Counted from the stretch's first letter, positions 46,689-57,576 are shown. The stretch: DNA of 64,000 bases from Tetracentron sinense (GCA_015143295.1 JABCRI010001182.1:1-64000); one strand, 5' to 3'. Numbers and translations: made by a program. The notes: generated from the letters alone by a model not told the origin.

Positions 46689-49500
46689 TGTTGGACATAT
46701 ATGCCCTCGAAAGCCAATAAGAGACTTTTCTATGTTGATTAGATAAGCATCATATTCACACAACCAACTATAAAGGGTATTTATATTAATTACTGTCTCA
46801 TATGATGAAGACATAAAGTTCCATAGGTAACATTGTAGGAAAATCATGCAAAGGTTGTGAGGAGATATGATTTTCCGGTTCCTTGTAAACCTAATATTGT
46901 TCGAAGCCTCTAGAGTACTGGTTGGGCGACGTGCTTCATCATGGCTTGCACATGTGTAGTTCTATGAGATAGTGTGATGAATCTCATTCACAAAAAGTGG
47001 TGACTCTTGACTAACATGTGAGTATATATAGCAATTACATAATACTGAACGGGGTCACTAGTGGATACCCTATGGAATACACTGTCAGATTGTATTAGGG
47101 TTATCCATTTGACAAATTGTCCTTAGACCTGAGAGGTTAACATCTTCACAGACATTTGTCTATATGGCTTTGATGTGCCAATCGGCCAATACACAGGACT
47201 AACTCCAGGTACGTTGGGTCATGTACACTATGTTTGGAGAAGTGTGTAAACACTCAATAAGGAATCCACAACTCCTTAATTGGAGATAATGATATCAAGG
47301 TGATACTTGTTGAACTGAACTGTTAAATCCAGTACTGGTGCTTTTCGGTAAAATGGTCTTCATCTAAGTTGATATTTTCAATATGGAAATGTAAATATAT
47401 ATATATGTCAGTTCTTTTCTAATGTTTCTTCAAAAGTGTTTTGGAGGTTCAGTTCAATGAAAAGTAATTATGAGAAAGAGTTCTATTCATAAGCTAGGAA
47501 CTAAGACAGTGGAATTGTTCCAATCCCGGAAGCTTACAAGTGATATCGGAATGTGGAAGGATTTATTTGTAAATATATTGTGAGATGGTACTTACAAGCA
47601 ATTCTCTAATTTCTGAAGGTTAATCACATTGTGTTAATGGACATTAATTGTGATTGGTGGAAGTCCAGGGACTTAGATAACATTCTATGATCATAATGGA
47701 GTTTTAGGAAAGGTGTTTCCTAGTAACAATGCTTCAACCAAAAAGGTGAAGTACTTGGTCCCACAACCGGAAATAGGAGATCCCTTAGATCCCACACACA
47801 AGGACCTTCTTAAAGTATTTAATTTAATTTATAATTAAATTAATTAATTTCTCTAAGTAATCATTATATGGTATAGTGAAGCTCTAAAAGGTGGAATCAC
47901 ATTAGATGTGAAAAACCAAATAGGTAAGACCCATTGGGAATTATTATAAAAGAATAATTCAAGTGACCAAGAGGGTTTTGGAAACCCTTTGGGCGTGTGG
48001 AGTGGGACCCACCTAGGGTGGGACGCCCACTTCAAGTAGGAAATAATAATTGTTATTATTTATTTAATTAGTTTCTAATAACTAATATCCTTATTGGATA
48101 AGGTTAGTTAGTTAGTTAGTTAGAGTTAGTTACTAATTTAAAATTCCTTGTTAGACAAGGATTCTATTAGTTTCTTGCTAATCAAGGAATCCTAATTGGA
48201 TTAGGATAAGGATAAGATTAGTTGGACACTAATAGACGAGATTAGTTTCTATTTTGATTATTCCTAATTAATTATGGAGAAACCAAATAAGAAACTAATT
48301 GAGGAATCCTTATTGGATAAGGATTAGAAAACTTTGGTTTCAAGCAACCAATGAAACCTATAAAAGGTGTGGACGTCCAAGGCTTTGGATATAAGAAAAT
48401 TTTCCAGAATTTTCCAGATTTGGAAACTTCTCCCCTCTCCTCAAACCTCATGCCCTCCCCTCTCTCTCCTTGAGGTGTACGGTCACACCCATCTCTCTCT
48501 TCTTTTGTCTTCTTGATTGGATCTTGAGGAAAAGAAAGAATTCATCTTGTTCATCAAGAAAGGTTCTTGATCAATAAAGATTAGATCTTTTATTCAAGAT
48601 TCCTAGAGCTGGAAATTTGGAAGGGCCATTAGCTTTCATTAGAGAAAGCTTTAAAGGAAAAAGAAGGTTCGTGTGAATCGACAGGAGACTTGACACTTGT
48701 GAAGTTTTGCGAGTACTATTCTAACTTGGATTTGACTTAACAATTTCAAAGTCGCAAAGGTGAATGTTATTCCTACCTTCATTGAATAAAATCAATTAGA
48801 ATCTTAGTCAGAAACAGTATAGGGCATGACACAATACAAGCATCCTGACGTGCGTACATGAATGCGAAAATGCCGATAAAAACTCATGCTTGAAAACCCT
48901 TGTCATGTCCCGGTATGCCTCGTAGAAATCATGGATGCGTGCATGCATGAATGCATGATCGTGTAAACCTCCATCTTGAGCAATGCACTTCGTGAGCCAT
49001 GCCAACCCCAAGATATGACATTATAATTCAATTCATGATATGAACATAGGCAACATAAGTAGTTTGCATAACATTTGATCAATTTATCATTTATAAGAAC
49101 GCATGCATAAAACCCATTTCATATTCTTCATTGAGATCATTTATTCATAGTTAGGTATTTGTCAAACACTTTCATCTTCTTTTAAATGCATGTTTTCCAT
49201 TCAATCACACAATGGTAAGTTTGTTATTTGTACAATGCCATCCTCCATTTCCAATCCACAACCCACAATCATACATCACACATTCGGCATCCAATCGCCG
49301 TATCCAAGCCTCCAACTTGACACTTGTGAAGTTTTTGCGGAGTACTATTTAACTTGGATTTGACTTAACAATTTCAAAGTCGCAAAGGTGAATGTTATTC
49401 CTACCTTCATGAATAAAATCAATTAGAATCTAGTCAGATGGGATTCGATGTATGCCCCCCAAGAACTGTGTTTCTAAAATTAAAAAGAGGCATACTTTCA
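46689..49500 (+). repeat. solo LTR of the LARD-like family (layer f), TSD ACACG
   Basis: Starts TGTTGGACATAT, ends GGCATACTTTCA, with identical ACACG at 46684-46688 and 49501-49505. It is the same family as the element at 22,153-31,930 but in the opposite orientation and with many differences, hence older. It is 2,812 bp long because of an internal insertion (48812-49314) flanked by a duplication. Confidence 0.93.
48688..49438. repeat. gypsy LTR fragment flanked by a 124-bp direct duplication
   Basis: A 503-bp piece (48812-49314) in minus orientation matches the middle of gypsy LTRs such as 6,300-7,000 (GACGTGCGT, CATGAATGCG). It has no LTR ends. It is bounded by two copies of a 124-bp stretch of the host LTR (48688-48811 and 49315-49438), far longer than a 5-bp TSD, so it did not arrive by normal integration. 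Confidence 0.8.
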
Positions 49501-51407
49501 ACACGTGCATCTCATGAAAGAAAGGTCTCCCTTCCCTCTCAAGGCATATCATGAAAGAAGGGTCTCCCTTCCCTCTCAAGTGCATCTCACAAGCGCATCT
49601 CACAAGTACATAAGCATGTTAAATTCCAAGCAAGCACGCATGACACGCATGACATGGCACGCTCGACAAGATCAAGCAAGATAAACATGACAAGTTTTTC
49701 AAGCACGAAAAGGGTATTTTGAGTCAAGTCAAGTGCACAACGATTTTAAGAGTTTTACCGACTTTTATGTGATACGAGCATGAATATAAATTGTCTTACT
49801 TTCCTATTATTATATGAATTGCTTTCTGCTTTATATACCGTTGTTGCTATGCTGTGATTGTTGGTTAGTATTTGGTACCTGTTGAGTATTCCATGCTCAG
49901 CCATACTTCTTATATCGGCAGGTTATGAGCGGCTGCTCCTTTTGATATCTGCGTACCGAGCCCCTGGGTAGAAGAGGAGTTTGTTGAAGAACCTGTGGAG
50001 GAACCTCCGGTAGAGGGCTACTAATAGGTGGTGGTAGATTCTGAGTGAGTGAGCTGTGGGTGAGTTTGGGAGAGTATATTCATGTATTTTGGCGGGCCTG
50101 TCCGCACTTTCTTTTGTGTATCTTTTTGTATTAACTTGGATCATGTATATATACACATAGAGGTTTGGTTAGACTTCCACTGTGCTTTGTAGTTATGTTT
50201 CCGCTATTATGTCCTCTATGGTATATGTTGCAGATTGGTTTGTCAAGCAAGTCATGTAAGTTATGATAAATCATCCAAGATTCACTCTAACTCCTAGGGT
50301 GGGTTTTGGGTCGCGACATCAAATATGTGATATAGCTTGCTAGGATGCAAATGTGAAAATATAACTTGGAGTAAAACTAGAAAATGATCAAATGATTGAA
50401 TAGAGAGTTAAGATTTGGGGGTTTTTCAATAACATGATTAATATAGCTATATTGTAAGTAAAATATTATTACCTACAAATACGGCATGATTTTGAGCATG
50501 ATGTGAGGATTTAGGCTTAAAGGTCATAGTATTGATGATGTGATGAAATGCATGGAAAATATGCTATGTTCCTAGAATTTTTCAAGTATACTATTGTGAT
50601 CACATTTCTTGTATGAATTCACATAAATTGTTAAGGCCTTCCATATGTGCATGATAATACTCACAAGCACTCCACGCACGATAAGTCTTACATGATCGAG
50701 TTACGCATAAGCATGTTTTTCAAAAGAATCATATGAGAGCTTGTCAAAGGCAATTCATAAGAAAGGGGCATAAGCTCATAGTTAAGCTCATAAAGACTTG
50801 TAAGAACATGCCACTAATCATCTGATATTCACAAGTTACTTTGGGTGGATGTTTAGTGGGATGGCAAGAACTTGACTAATCATCTGATATTCCCAAGTTA
50901 CTTTGGGTGGGTGTTTAGTGGGATGGCAAGAACTTGACTTATCATCTGATATTCCCAAGTTACTTTGGGTAGGTGTTTAGTGGGATGGCAAGAACTTGAC
51001 TAATCATCTGATATTCCCAAGTTACTTTGGGTGGGTGTTTAGTGGGATGGTGAGAACTTGTAAGAACTCATAAGGTAGTGGGATGGCCCGAGAAGCGCCA
51101 CTAACCATCTGATATTCCCAAATTACTTTGGGTGGGTGTTTAGTGGGATGGTACAAAGGGTGCCTCTAGTGAAGAACTCATAAGAAAGCATGAGACTCAC
51201 AAACATTATAAGAACTCATAAGCATGCACAAGACGATGTTTTTCCATAAAAAGAACAAGTTTAAGAAAGGTTTTCCATGACAAGATTTTAAGCATGAATT
51301 TTATTATTAATGTTCCCTTACGCAATTGTATGTAATATTTTGATTATGATAGCACTATTAGCTTGTAGTTTTGGCTCGCTGAGTATTCCATGCTCAATCG
51401 TATATTT

Positions 51408-51548
51408 ATGTCGGCAGGTTCTTTTAACATTTGCAGCCCGGAACTATGGGTTGAAGAAGAGTACAAGGAAGAAAGGGATCCGCCTATCCCAATGCAGTCA
51501 CAGGAGGACAGAGACCTAGATAGGTGGCCCTATCTAGACTACTGTTGA
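51408..51548 (+). CDS. LTR-borne acidic micro-ORF, subtype II (46 aa)
   Basis: Open from ATG to TGA in LTR layer d. It starts MSAGSFNICSPELW, has EEEYKEERDPPIP and QSQEDRDLDRWPYLDYC at the end. Its C-terminal part is very close to the subtype II copies at 6035 and 37755, while the N-terminal part (FNIC) resembles subtype I (FDIC), which links the two subtypes. Function unknown. Confidence 0.5.
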   Translation: MSAGSFNICSPELWVEEEYKEERDPPIPMQSQEDRDLDRWPYLDYC

Positions 51549-54075
51549 GGGGAGAGACTGTGAGGTATCTTTTTGTATTTTGATAGGTGGTCATGTCCAC
51601 CTTTACTTTGTTTATGTATGTACAAACTTGGAATACAAACTAGATATAGAAAAAGAAATTTTTGGGTTACGCTTCCGCACATGATTAAGCTTCCGCATTT
51701 CTTTATGTTTCCATTATATATTGCGCCTTGTGTATTTTGACATGATGGTTTGTCAGGTTAAGTATAATCACGCCTAAAGTATCTCTAAACTCCTATGGGG
51801 TATTTTGGGACGCGACATGAGAGACCCATCTTTCAATGAGATGTACTTAAGAGGGAGGGTGGTATAGAACCCCCTCTTTTTATGAGATGCACTTGTTCTT
51901 GTCAAAAGTGAGGCAAAACATATCGTAAGATATGCCCTACCTCTATTTACCAACCCTTACGTTTGGCTTTGTCATGGTGTTCGTGAATCAGAAATAAAAC
52001 CGTTGTCCTTGAATAGCACCGATAAACCATGTCATGCATGTCGTGCTCGTGAAGTCATGTACGTGCTTTAGCTTGTAATTAAACGTGACAATTGAAGTTC
52101 AACAATACATGGACTAGCATTTATTTCAACTCATAGGAATATTCACACCATTATAGAAAGCGAATAAACTTATACATGCATTTTTAGAACTAATTCTTCA
52201 CCTTGGCATTTCATCAAACATTTGGTGTGTACATTATGGTTAAAGCCTACATCATGCTTTTCTAGATGGTTTAATGTTCATAACACACATGTATGTTCAT
52301 TATTGATACAATGTTCTTCCCATTTTATTCATCACAAGACATACACACGGCATCCATCGCTCTTACACATCCACACAACCATTCATCTCATATTGTGTTC
52401 ATAAGTTAGGGAAAACAACAATAAGAAATGGGAAAGGGAAAAACATGACTAGGAGGGTAGCATAGGGTACCAACCTTCAATAGATGAGGAAAAACGTGGG
52501 TGGAGTCGCTACCGAGGTTAAAGAAACCCCTTTGCTTGATTTGGGAAAGATCACCCTTGATCTTGATCTCCTTCTTCTTTAATCTCAAACCCTCTTAGCA
52601 AATCCCCAATCTCTCATCTCTTCTTCTTCTCTAATCTCTCTTTGTAGAGACCTTATGATGTTTTAATGTTTATGTATTTATATCTAATTGGTGTAGTGTG
52701 ATTAGGGCTTAATCAAACTTGTAAGCAGAGGGATGTCATATCACACCTTGACCTTTAGGAAGCTCCAGTTTTAGCACCGTTTATTGGAATTGAGTGATTC
52801 TTAAATCATTAGAAAGATATGGGAACCCTCTTCGAGGTTCATGTTTAATGTTTTTCCATATTTTTAGTCTAAGCTAAGTCAAAAGGCGAGTTTTCCAATG
52901 TCTTGTCTGATGGAATTACAGATCAGTCAACTTTGGGGACTTTTCGTCCATAATTGAAAGGAAATTTAGAAATTTTAAAACACCAGAATTGTTCCTTTTT
53001 GAAAGACGAATCCAACGCAAGTTGAATCGTCAAAATCCGACGATCGAGTCAAACGTTATGGCTGAAACAGTAAAACGAGTCAAAAATCTGTAGAACACCG
53101 ATCGCTAGGGATCGATCGGTACAAAACCGATCGCTCGGTCAGAAGTAGCGATCGATCGGTCCAAAACTGATCGATCGTTATCTATCAACTGTTCCAAAAT
53201 TTTGTATGGGGAAAATTTCCAAAGAGTGTGTTTTTGACCGAGAGTTCGATCTGAAACACTGATCGGTTGAGAACCGATCGATCGATCATAACCACCAATC
53301 GCTCGGTCCTTCGTGTTTTTGCAGAATTTCAGTAAGGGCTTTTTGGTCTTTTGGTCCTCAACCCTTGGAGTTATAAATAGGGATCCTATTTTGGGGTATT
53401 AAAATACTCTACCTATTTCTAACCTAATTTGACAAAAAGGGAGAGAAAACCTAGGGTTTTGAGAGAGGGATTTCTTGGAGAAGAAGAAGATAGCTTGGGT
53501 ATCGCTAAGAAAGCTTGGAGATCATCCTCAAAGCTTCCCCAAATCATCTTGAGAGTGATTTGGATCAAAGGGAAGGATCCCTAAGGTCGATAAACTCCCT
53601 AACTCAACTCTATTAATGATGTTGGTGAATATTAGTATAATATAAATGATATTTTGTTTGTTTTCCCTAATTATGTATGGATTAAGCTTGTTAGAGATGG
53701 AAATAGGTTTATACTATGGATGGATTGAATGGAGGAAGGGAAATGCTATGGAGGATTTGGATGAATGTATGGATGTGGATTTTGATTTGGGTTGTGTGGA
53801 TGGATTATGGTGTGATGGAATGTTAAGAATGTGAAAGGGCAAAGTGTAGAGCCCCGGACCTTTTTCACAGTTAATACATGACACTCTCGTTGTCATGTTT
53901 GCCTTTTTAAGAGGTATGATTAATAAATGAGGAAGAATTTGGAAATTTTGAAATGCCAGAATTGTTCCTCTTCGAAGTACGAACACAACGCAAGTTGAAT
54001 CGTCAAAATCGGACGAACGAGTCAAAAGATATGGCCAATACAGTCTGTACCTGTAGGAAAACGTATACTGTGTGC

Positions 54076-54178
54076 ATCCGTTGTACAACTCACCACGGGC
54101 ACGTTGTGTAGCTCACCACGGGTACGTTGTACAACTCACCACGGGCACGTTGTACAACTCACCACGGGCACGCTGTAC
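54076..54178 (+). repeat. 23-bp tandem repeat, about four copies
   Basis: Unit close to GTACAACTCACCACGGGCAC. It directly precedes the larger array and shares the CACCACG core with it. Confidence 0.9.
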
Positions 54179-54216
54179 ATGAGACAACGTGACAACGGGT
54201 TCGTCACCCTTGATTC

Positions 54217-55115
54217 ACGCCACCACGAGTTGCACTATTCACGCCACCACGAGTTGCACTATTCACGCCACCACGAGTTGGCACTATTCACGCCACCACG
54301 AGTTGACACTATTCACAGCACCACGAGTTGGCACTATTCATGGCACCACGAGTTGCACTATTCACGGCACCACGAGTTGGCGCTATTCACGCCACCACGA
54401 GTTGGCGCTATTCACGCCACCACGAGTTGGCACTATTCATGGCACCACGAGTTGCACTATTCACGCCACCACGAGTTGGCACTATTCACGCCACCACGAG
54501 TTGACACTATTCACAGCACCACGAGTTGGCACTATGCATGGCACCACGGGTTGGCGCTATTCACGCCACCACGAGTTGGCGCTATTCACGCCACCACGAG
54601 TTGCACTATTCACGCCACCACGAGTTGGCACTATTCATGGCACCACGAGTTGCACTATTCACGCCACCACGAGTTGGCACTATTCACGCCACCACGAGTT
54701 GGCACTATTCACGCCACCACGAGTTGACACTATTCACAGCACCACGAGTTGGCACTATTCACGGCACCACGAGTTGCACTATTCACGGCACCACGAGTTG
54801 GCACTATTCACGCCACCACGAGTTGGCACTATTCACGCCACCACGAGTTGCACTATTCACGCCACCACGAGTTGGCACTATTCACAGCCACCACGAGTTG
54901 GCACTATTCACAGCCACCACGAGTTGCACTATTCACGCCACCACGAGTTGGCACTATTCACGGCACCACGAGTTGCACTATTCACGGCACCACGAGTTGG
55001 CACTATTCACGCCACCACGAGTTGGCACTATTACGCCACCACGAGTTGGCACTATTCACGCCACCACGAGTTGGCACTATTCATGGCACCACGAGTTGGC
55101 ACTATTCACAGCACA
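54217..55115 (+). repeat. 24/25-bp minisatellite, roughly 36 copies
   Basis: Unit close to CACCACGAGTTGGCACTATT plus CACGC, with variants lacking one G (24 bp) or carrying GGC/ATGG/AGC spacers. The variants recur in a partly regular order, suggesting higher-order units. All three forward frames stay open because no unit contains a stop. It sits exactly where other LTRs carry the short palindrome block, between AGTCAAAAGATATGGCC and the TTGCAGAAAT region. Confidence 0.95.
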
Positions 55116-56164
55116 ATGTGTTTATTCACGGTCCTCGCGTCATTGCAGAAATCCCAGTAAGGGTATTACGGTCTTTTAGTCAGTTCACTCTTACCTTAAG
55201 AGTTTAACCCGAGCCTTTAGGGCTTCATTCGACACTTAGAGAGTTTGAGAGAATAGGAGAAAGGGGACAAGGCGATTCCAACCTAGGGTTTCCATTTTGG
55301 AGAGAAATCAAAGGGTTTTGAAACCCTAGATCAACCTCCAGCCCATTTTTCTTCAAGATCAAGGCACAAACTCGTGAGGAGCATCTCCTCAAACTAGGGC
55401 AGCAGCTACACAGTCGTTTTGGAAAGGGGTTTCTTCCTCATTTCTTCAAAGTCGGTACTTTTTACTACCCTCCTAGTTATAGTTCTTCTTTCCCCTTCCT
55501 TTCTTTTGATTTTCTTTCATTTACACATGTGTCATGAGATGGATGAATGGTGAATGGAGAATGGTTAATGGTGAATGGTGAATGGTGAATGGAGATGGAA
55601 TGGGCGATTGGATGCCAATGGTTGTGTGTGATGAACAAATGGGGAAGGGCATTGTTTCAATAATGAACCTACATGTATGATTTGAGAAAAACCCATTTAG
55701 AAAAGCATGTTGTAGGGTAATCCATAATGAACACACCATGTTTGATGAAATGCCAAGGTGAATAAAGTGAGCTGTAAATTAGTAAATTCATGCCTAATAA
55801 ATTCTGAATATTGCTAGGGCCCATGATAGTGTGTTTTCTGCTTTCCCTAAATGCTATGAATATTGAATGTCTCAATCTTTAATGTTATGTGTGTTGTGAA
55901 ATTTCCCAAATGTCATGTTTAAATTTAAATGCAAGTATGTACACGGTTCCCACGAGCACGGCATGCATGACATGATTTATCGAGGTTTTCAAGAACATGG
56001 TTAGAGGTGGGACATATCCTACTATATGTTTTACCTCGCTACTGGCAAGGACAAGTCAATCATGCATTATCATAAGAAGGGTCCCCCATCCCCTCGCATG
56101 ACACGCATAGCATCGCATGACACGCATAGCATAGCATTCACATGACACGCATAACTCTGCATGG

Positions 56165-56325
56165 CATTACATGGATGGATGCTAGTTGCGACGGGCTATG
56201 AACGGCAACTAGGCATTCACATTCCGCATGGATGCTAGTTGCGACGGGCTATGAACGGCAACTAGGCATACCTATCTGCATATAGGGTACTAGTTGCGAC
56301 GGACTATGAACGGCAACTAGGCATG
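56165..56325 (+). repeat. three-copy repeat with built-in hairpin
   Basis: Unit of about 55 bp containing CTAGTTGC, then GACGGGCTATGAACG, then GCAACTAG, so each copy can form an 8-bp stem. Located in the middle variable region of LTR layer h. Confidence 0.85.
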
Positions 56326-56660
56326 TGAACATGTTTAAATTATGAACAAACAAGCATGATACTCGCATGACATGACATGGCACGCATGATGCAAGCATGA
56401 CAAGCATGACACGGTTAACAGGTTCACAATCACGCAAAGGGTATTTCAAGTCAAGTTAAGTGCACGACGTTTTCAAGGGTTTTATCAGTCTTTCTGAATG
56501 CAAGCATGAATATAAATTGCTTTACTTCCTTGTATGATATAAATTGTTCCTGTTCTATATATGCAAATTTGTTTCCTACTTTATGTATGCTATCTGTATA
56601 CTATGACTGTTGGTTAGTATTTAGTACCCGCTGAGTATTCCATGCTCAGCCGTACTTCTT

Positions 56661-56780
56661 ATGTCGGCAGGTTCCGAGGGAGCTGCTGCTCCAGTTGATG
56701 TTTGTGCTCCTGGTCCATGGGTGGTGGAGGAGTACATCGAGGAGCCTTTGGAGGAACCTCCCGTAGAGGGTTACCATTAG
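56661..56780 (+). CDS. LTR-borne acidic micro-ORF, subtype I (39 aa)
   Basis: Open from ATG to TAG in LTR layer h. It starts MSAGSEGAAAPVDVCAPGPW, has EEYIEEPLEEPPVEGYH at the end, and differs from the copy at 12409-12528 (in another orientation and another nest) at only a few residues. Function unknown. Confidence 0.5.
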   Translation: MSAGSEGAAAPVDVCAPGPWVVEEYIEEPLEEPPVEGYH

Positions 56781-57576
56781 GCGGTTGTAGATTCTGAGTG
56801 AATAGCTGTGGGTGAGATGAGAGACTATATCCACGTATTTTTGCGGGTCTGTCCGTACTTTCTTATGGATTGCTTTTGTATAAAACTTGAATTTAAGTAT
56901 GTATATACATAAAGGGTTGTTAGTCTTCCGCTGTGTCATGATAGAGTATGTTTCCGCTGATAATGTCCTCTATTGTATATGCTCTGTGGGTTTTTGCAGG
57001 ATGGTTTGTCAAGCAAGTCATGCAAGTCATGTTTTGTCGTCCAAAGTTCACTCTAACTCCTAGGGTGGGTTTTGGGGCGCTACACAAAGTATCCATAATT
57101 AACGCACTCTAGATGTTTGTTGAAATGTCTAAGAATGATAAGTATTAGTATGATACTTTTGATTATCAAGAAATTAAGTTAAATGAATATTGTGGTTGTT
57201 ATGATAAATTATGCTTTATTCTCTTGTATGGTGATAGGTATTTGGGTAGGCCAAACCTTAGAGGAAAATCCTCCACGTTGACAATTCTCTAACTAGGGAG
57301 ATGTAACCTAGCGGAGTTTCCAAATAGAAGATTGGAATTTAAGGGATGAATTATTTGAATTCCAATCACGACACTCAAGCACACGTGCACTCGCATGGTA
57401 AGTATTCAAGTCTCATGAGTCCACTTGTCTCACAAGCATGCATGCATTGGATACAAACATGTTACGAATTATGCCATGAAAGAATGATCCCCCACTACGA
57501 ACATCCACTCTACGCGTTGTCGCATTCATGTTATGCTATGAAAGAATGATCCCCCATTACGAACATCCACTCTACG

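Larger units (their letters stand above)
45288..50318 (+). repeat. solo gypsy LTR (layer e), TSD TCAAA
   Basis: Starts TATAGAACCCTGG, ends GGGTCGCGACA, with identical TCAAA at 45283-45287 and 50319-50323. Without layer f it is about 2.2 kb. GATCG palindrome block about 45,505-45,730; 15-mer at 49884-49898; a diverged subtype I acidic ORF region at about 49,913-50,024. Confidence 0.92.
44265..51817 (+). repeat. gypsy LTR (layer d), decayed TSD CGGGA/TGAGA
   Basis: Starts TGTAGAACCCCGG, ends TTTTGGGACGCGACA. Flanks CGGGA (44260-44264) and TGAGA (51818-51822) differ by two transitions. Without nested layer e it is about 2.5 kb. It has a palindrome block with motif CTCGAGCGAGAT (about 44,775-44,885), a donor-like AAGGTAAGTA near 45,164, five to six copies of a unit of about 62 bp with CATCTGATATTCCCAAGTTA (about 50,810-51,160), the 15-mer (51381-51395) and an intact acidic ORF (51408-51548). 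Confidence 0.85.
43763..52642 (-). repeat. gypsy LTR (layer c), split twice
   Basis: A minus-orientation LTR seen in two visible parts, 43763-44264 and 51818-52642, with layer d between and layer g cutting it at 52,643. Close to its left end the terminus is joined to the acidic-ORF region with much of the intervening LTR missing, so it was internally deleted. It contains the 15-mer (43889-43903) and a degraded subtype I ORF region. Confidence 0.75.
53845..57084 (+). repeat. solo gypsy LTR (layer h), TSD CAAAG
   Basis: A 3,240-bp LTR, TGTAGAGCCCCGG to GGGGCGCTACA, with identical CAAAG at 53840-53844 and 57085-57089. It is about 1 kb longer than its relatives because the promoter-proximal block is replaced by a minisatellite (54,076-55,115). 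It also holds a three-copy hairpin repeat (about 56,165-56,325), the 15-mer (56633-56647) and an intact acidic ORF (56661-56780). Confidence 0.95.
52643..57576 (+). repeat. gypsy LTR (layer g), interrupted
   Basis: Starts TGTAGAGACCTTATG at 52643, preceded by CTCTT. Its first half resembles LTR 44265 (GGTTCATGTTTA, AATCGTCAAAATC). GATCG palindrome block about 53,095-53,310; TATAAATA at 53372-53379. Cut by layer h (53845-57084); the part after it (57,090-57,576) includes two copies of a repeat with GAATGATCCCCCA and is cut by the CACTA element at 57,577. Confidence 0.8.

Noticed and set aside
50810-51160. CRISPR-like or satellite array
   Set aside because: Direct tandem copies of about 62 bp inside an LTR, no spacers, only five to six copies.
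54217-55115. CRISPR-like regular array
   Set aside because: No unique spacers; the repeats abut directly. Plant nuclear LTR context.
54104-55207. Four overlapping long plus-strand ORFs (152-323 codons) rich in His, Thr and Ser
   Set aside because: They are frames through the minisatellite; no unit contains a stop, so all frames stay open. No domain and no sensible start context.
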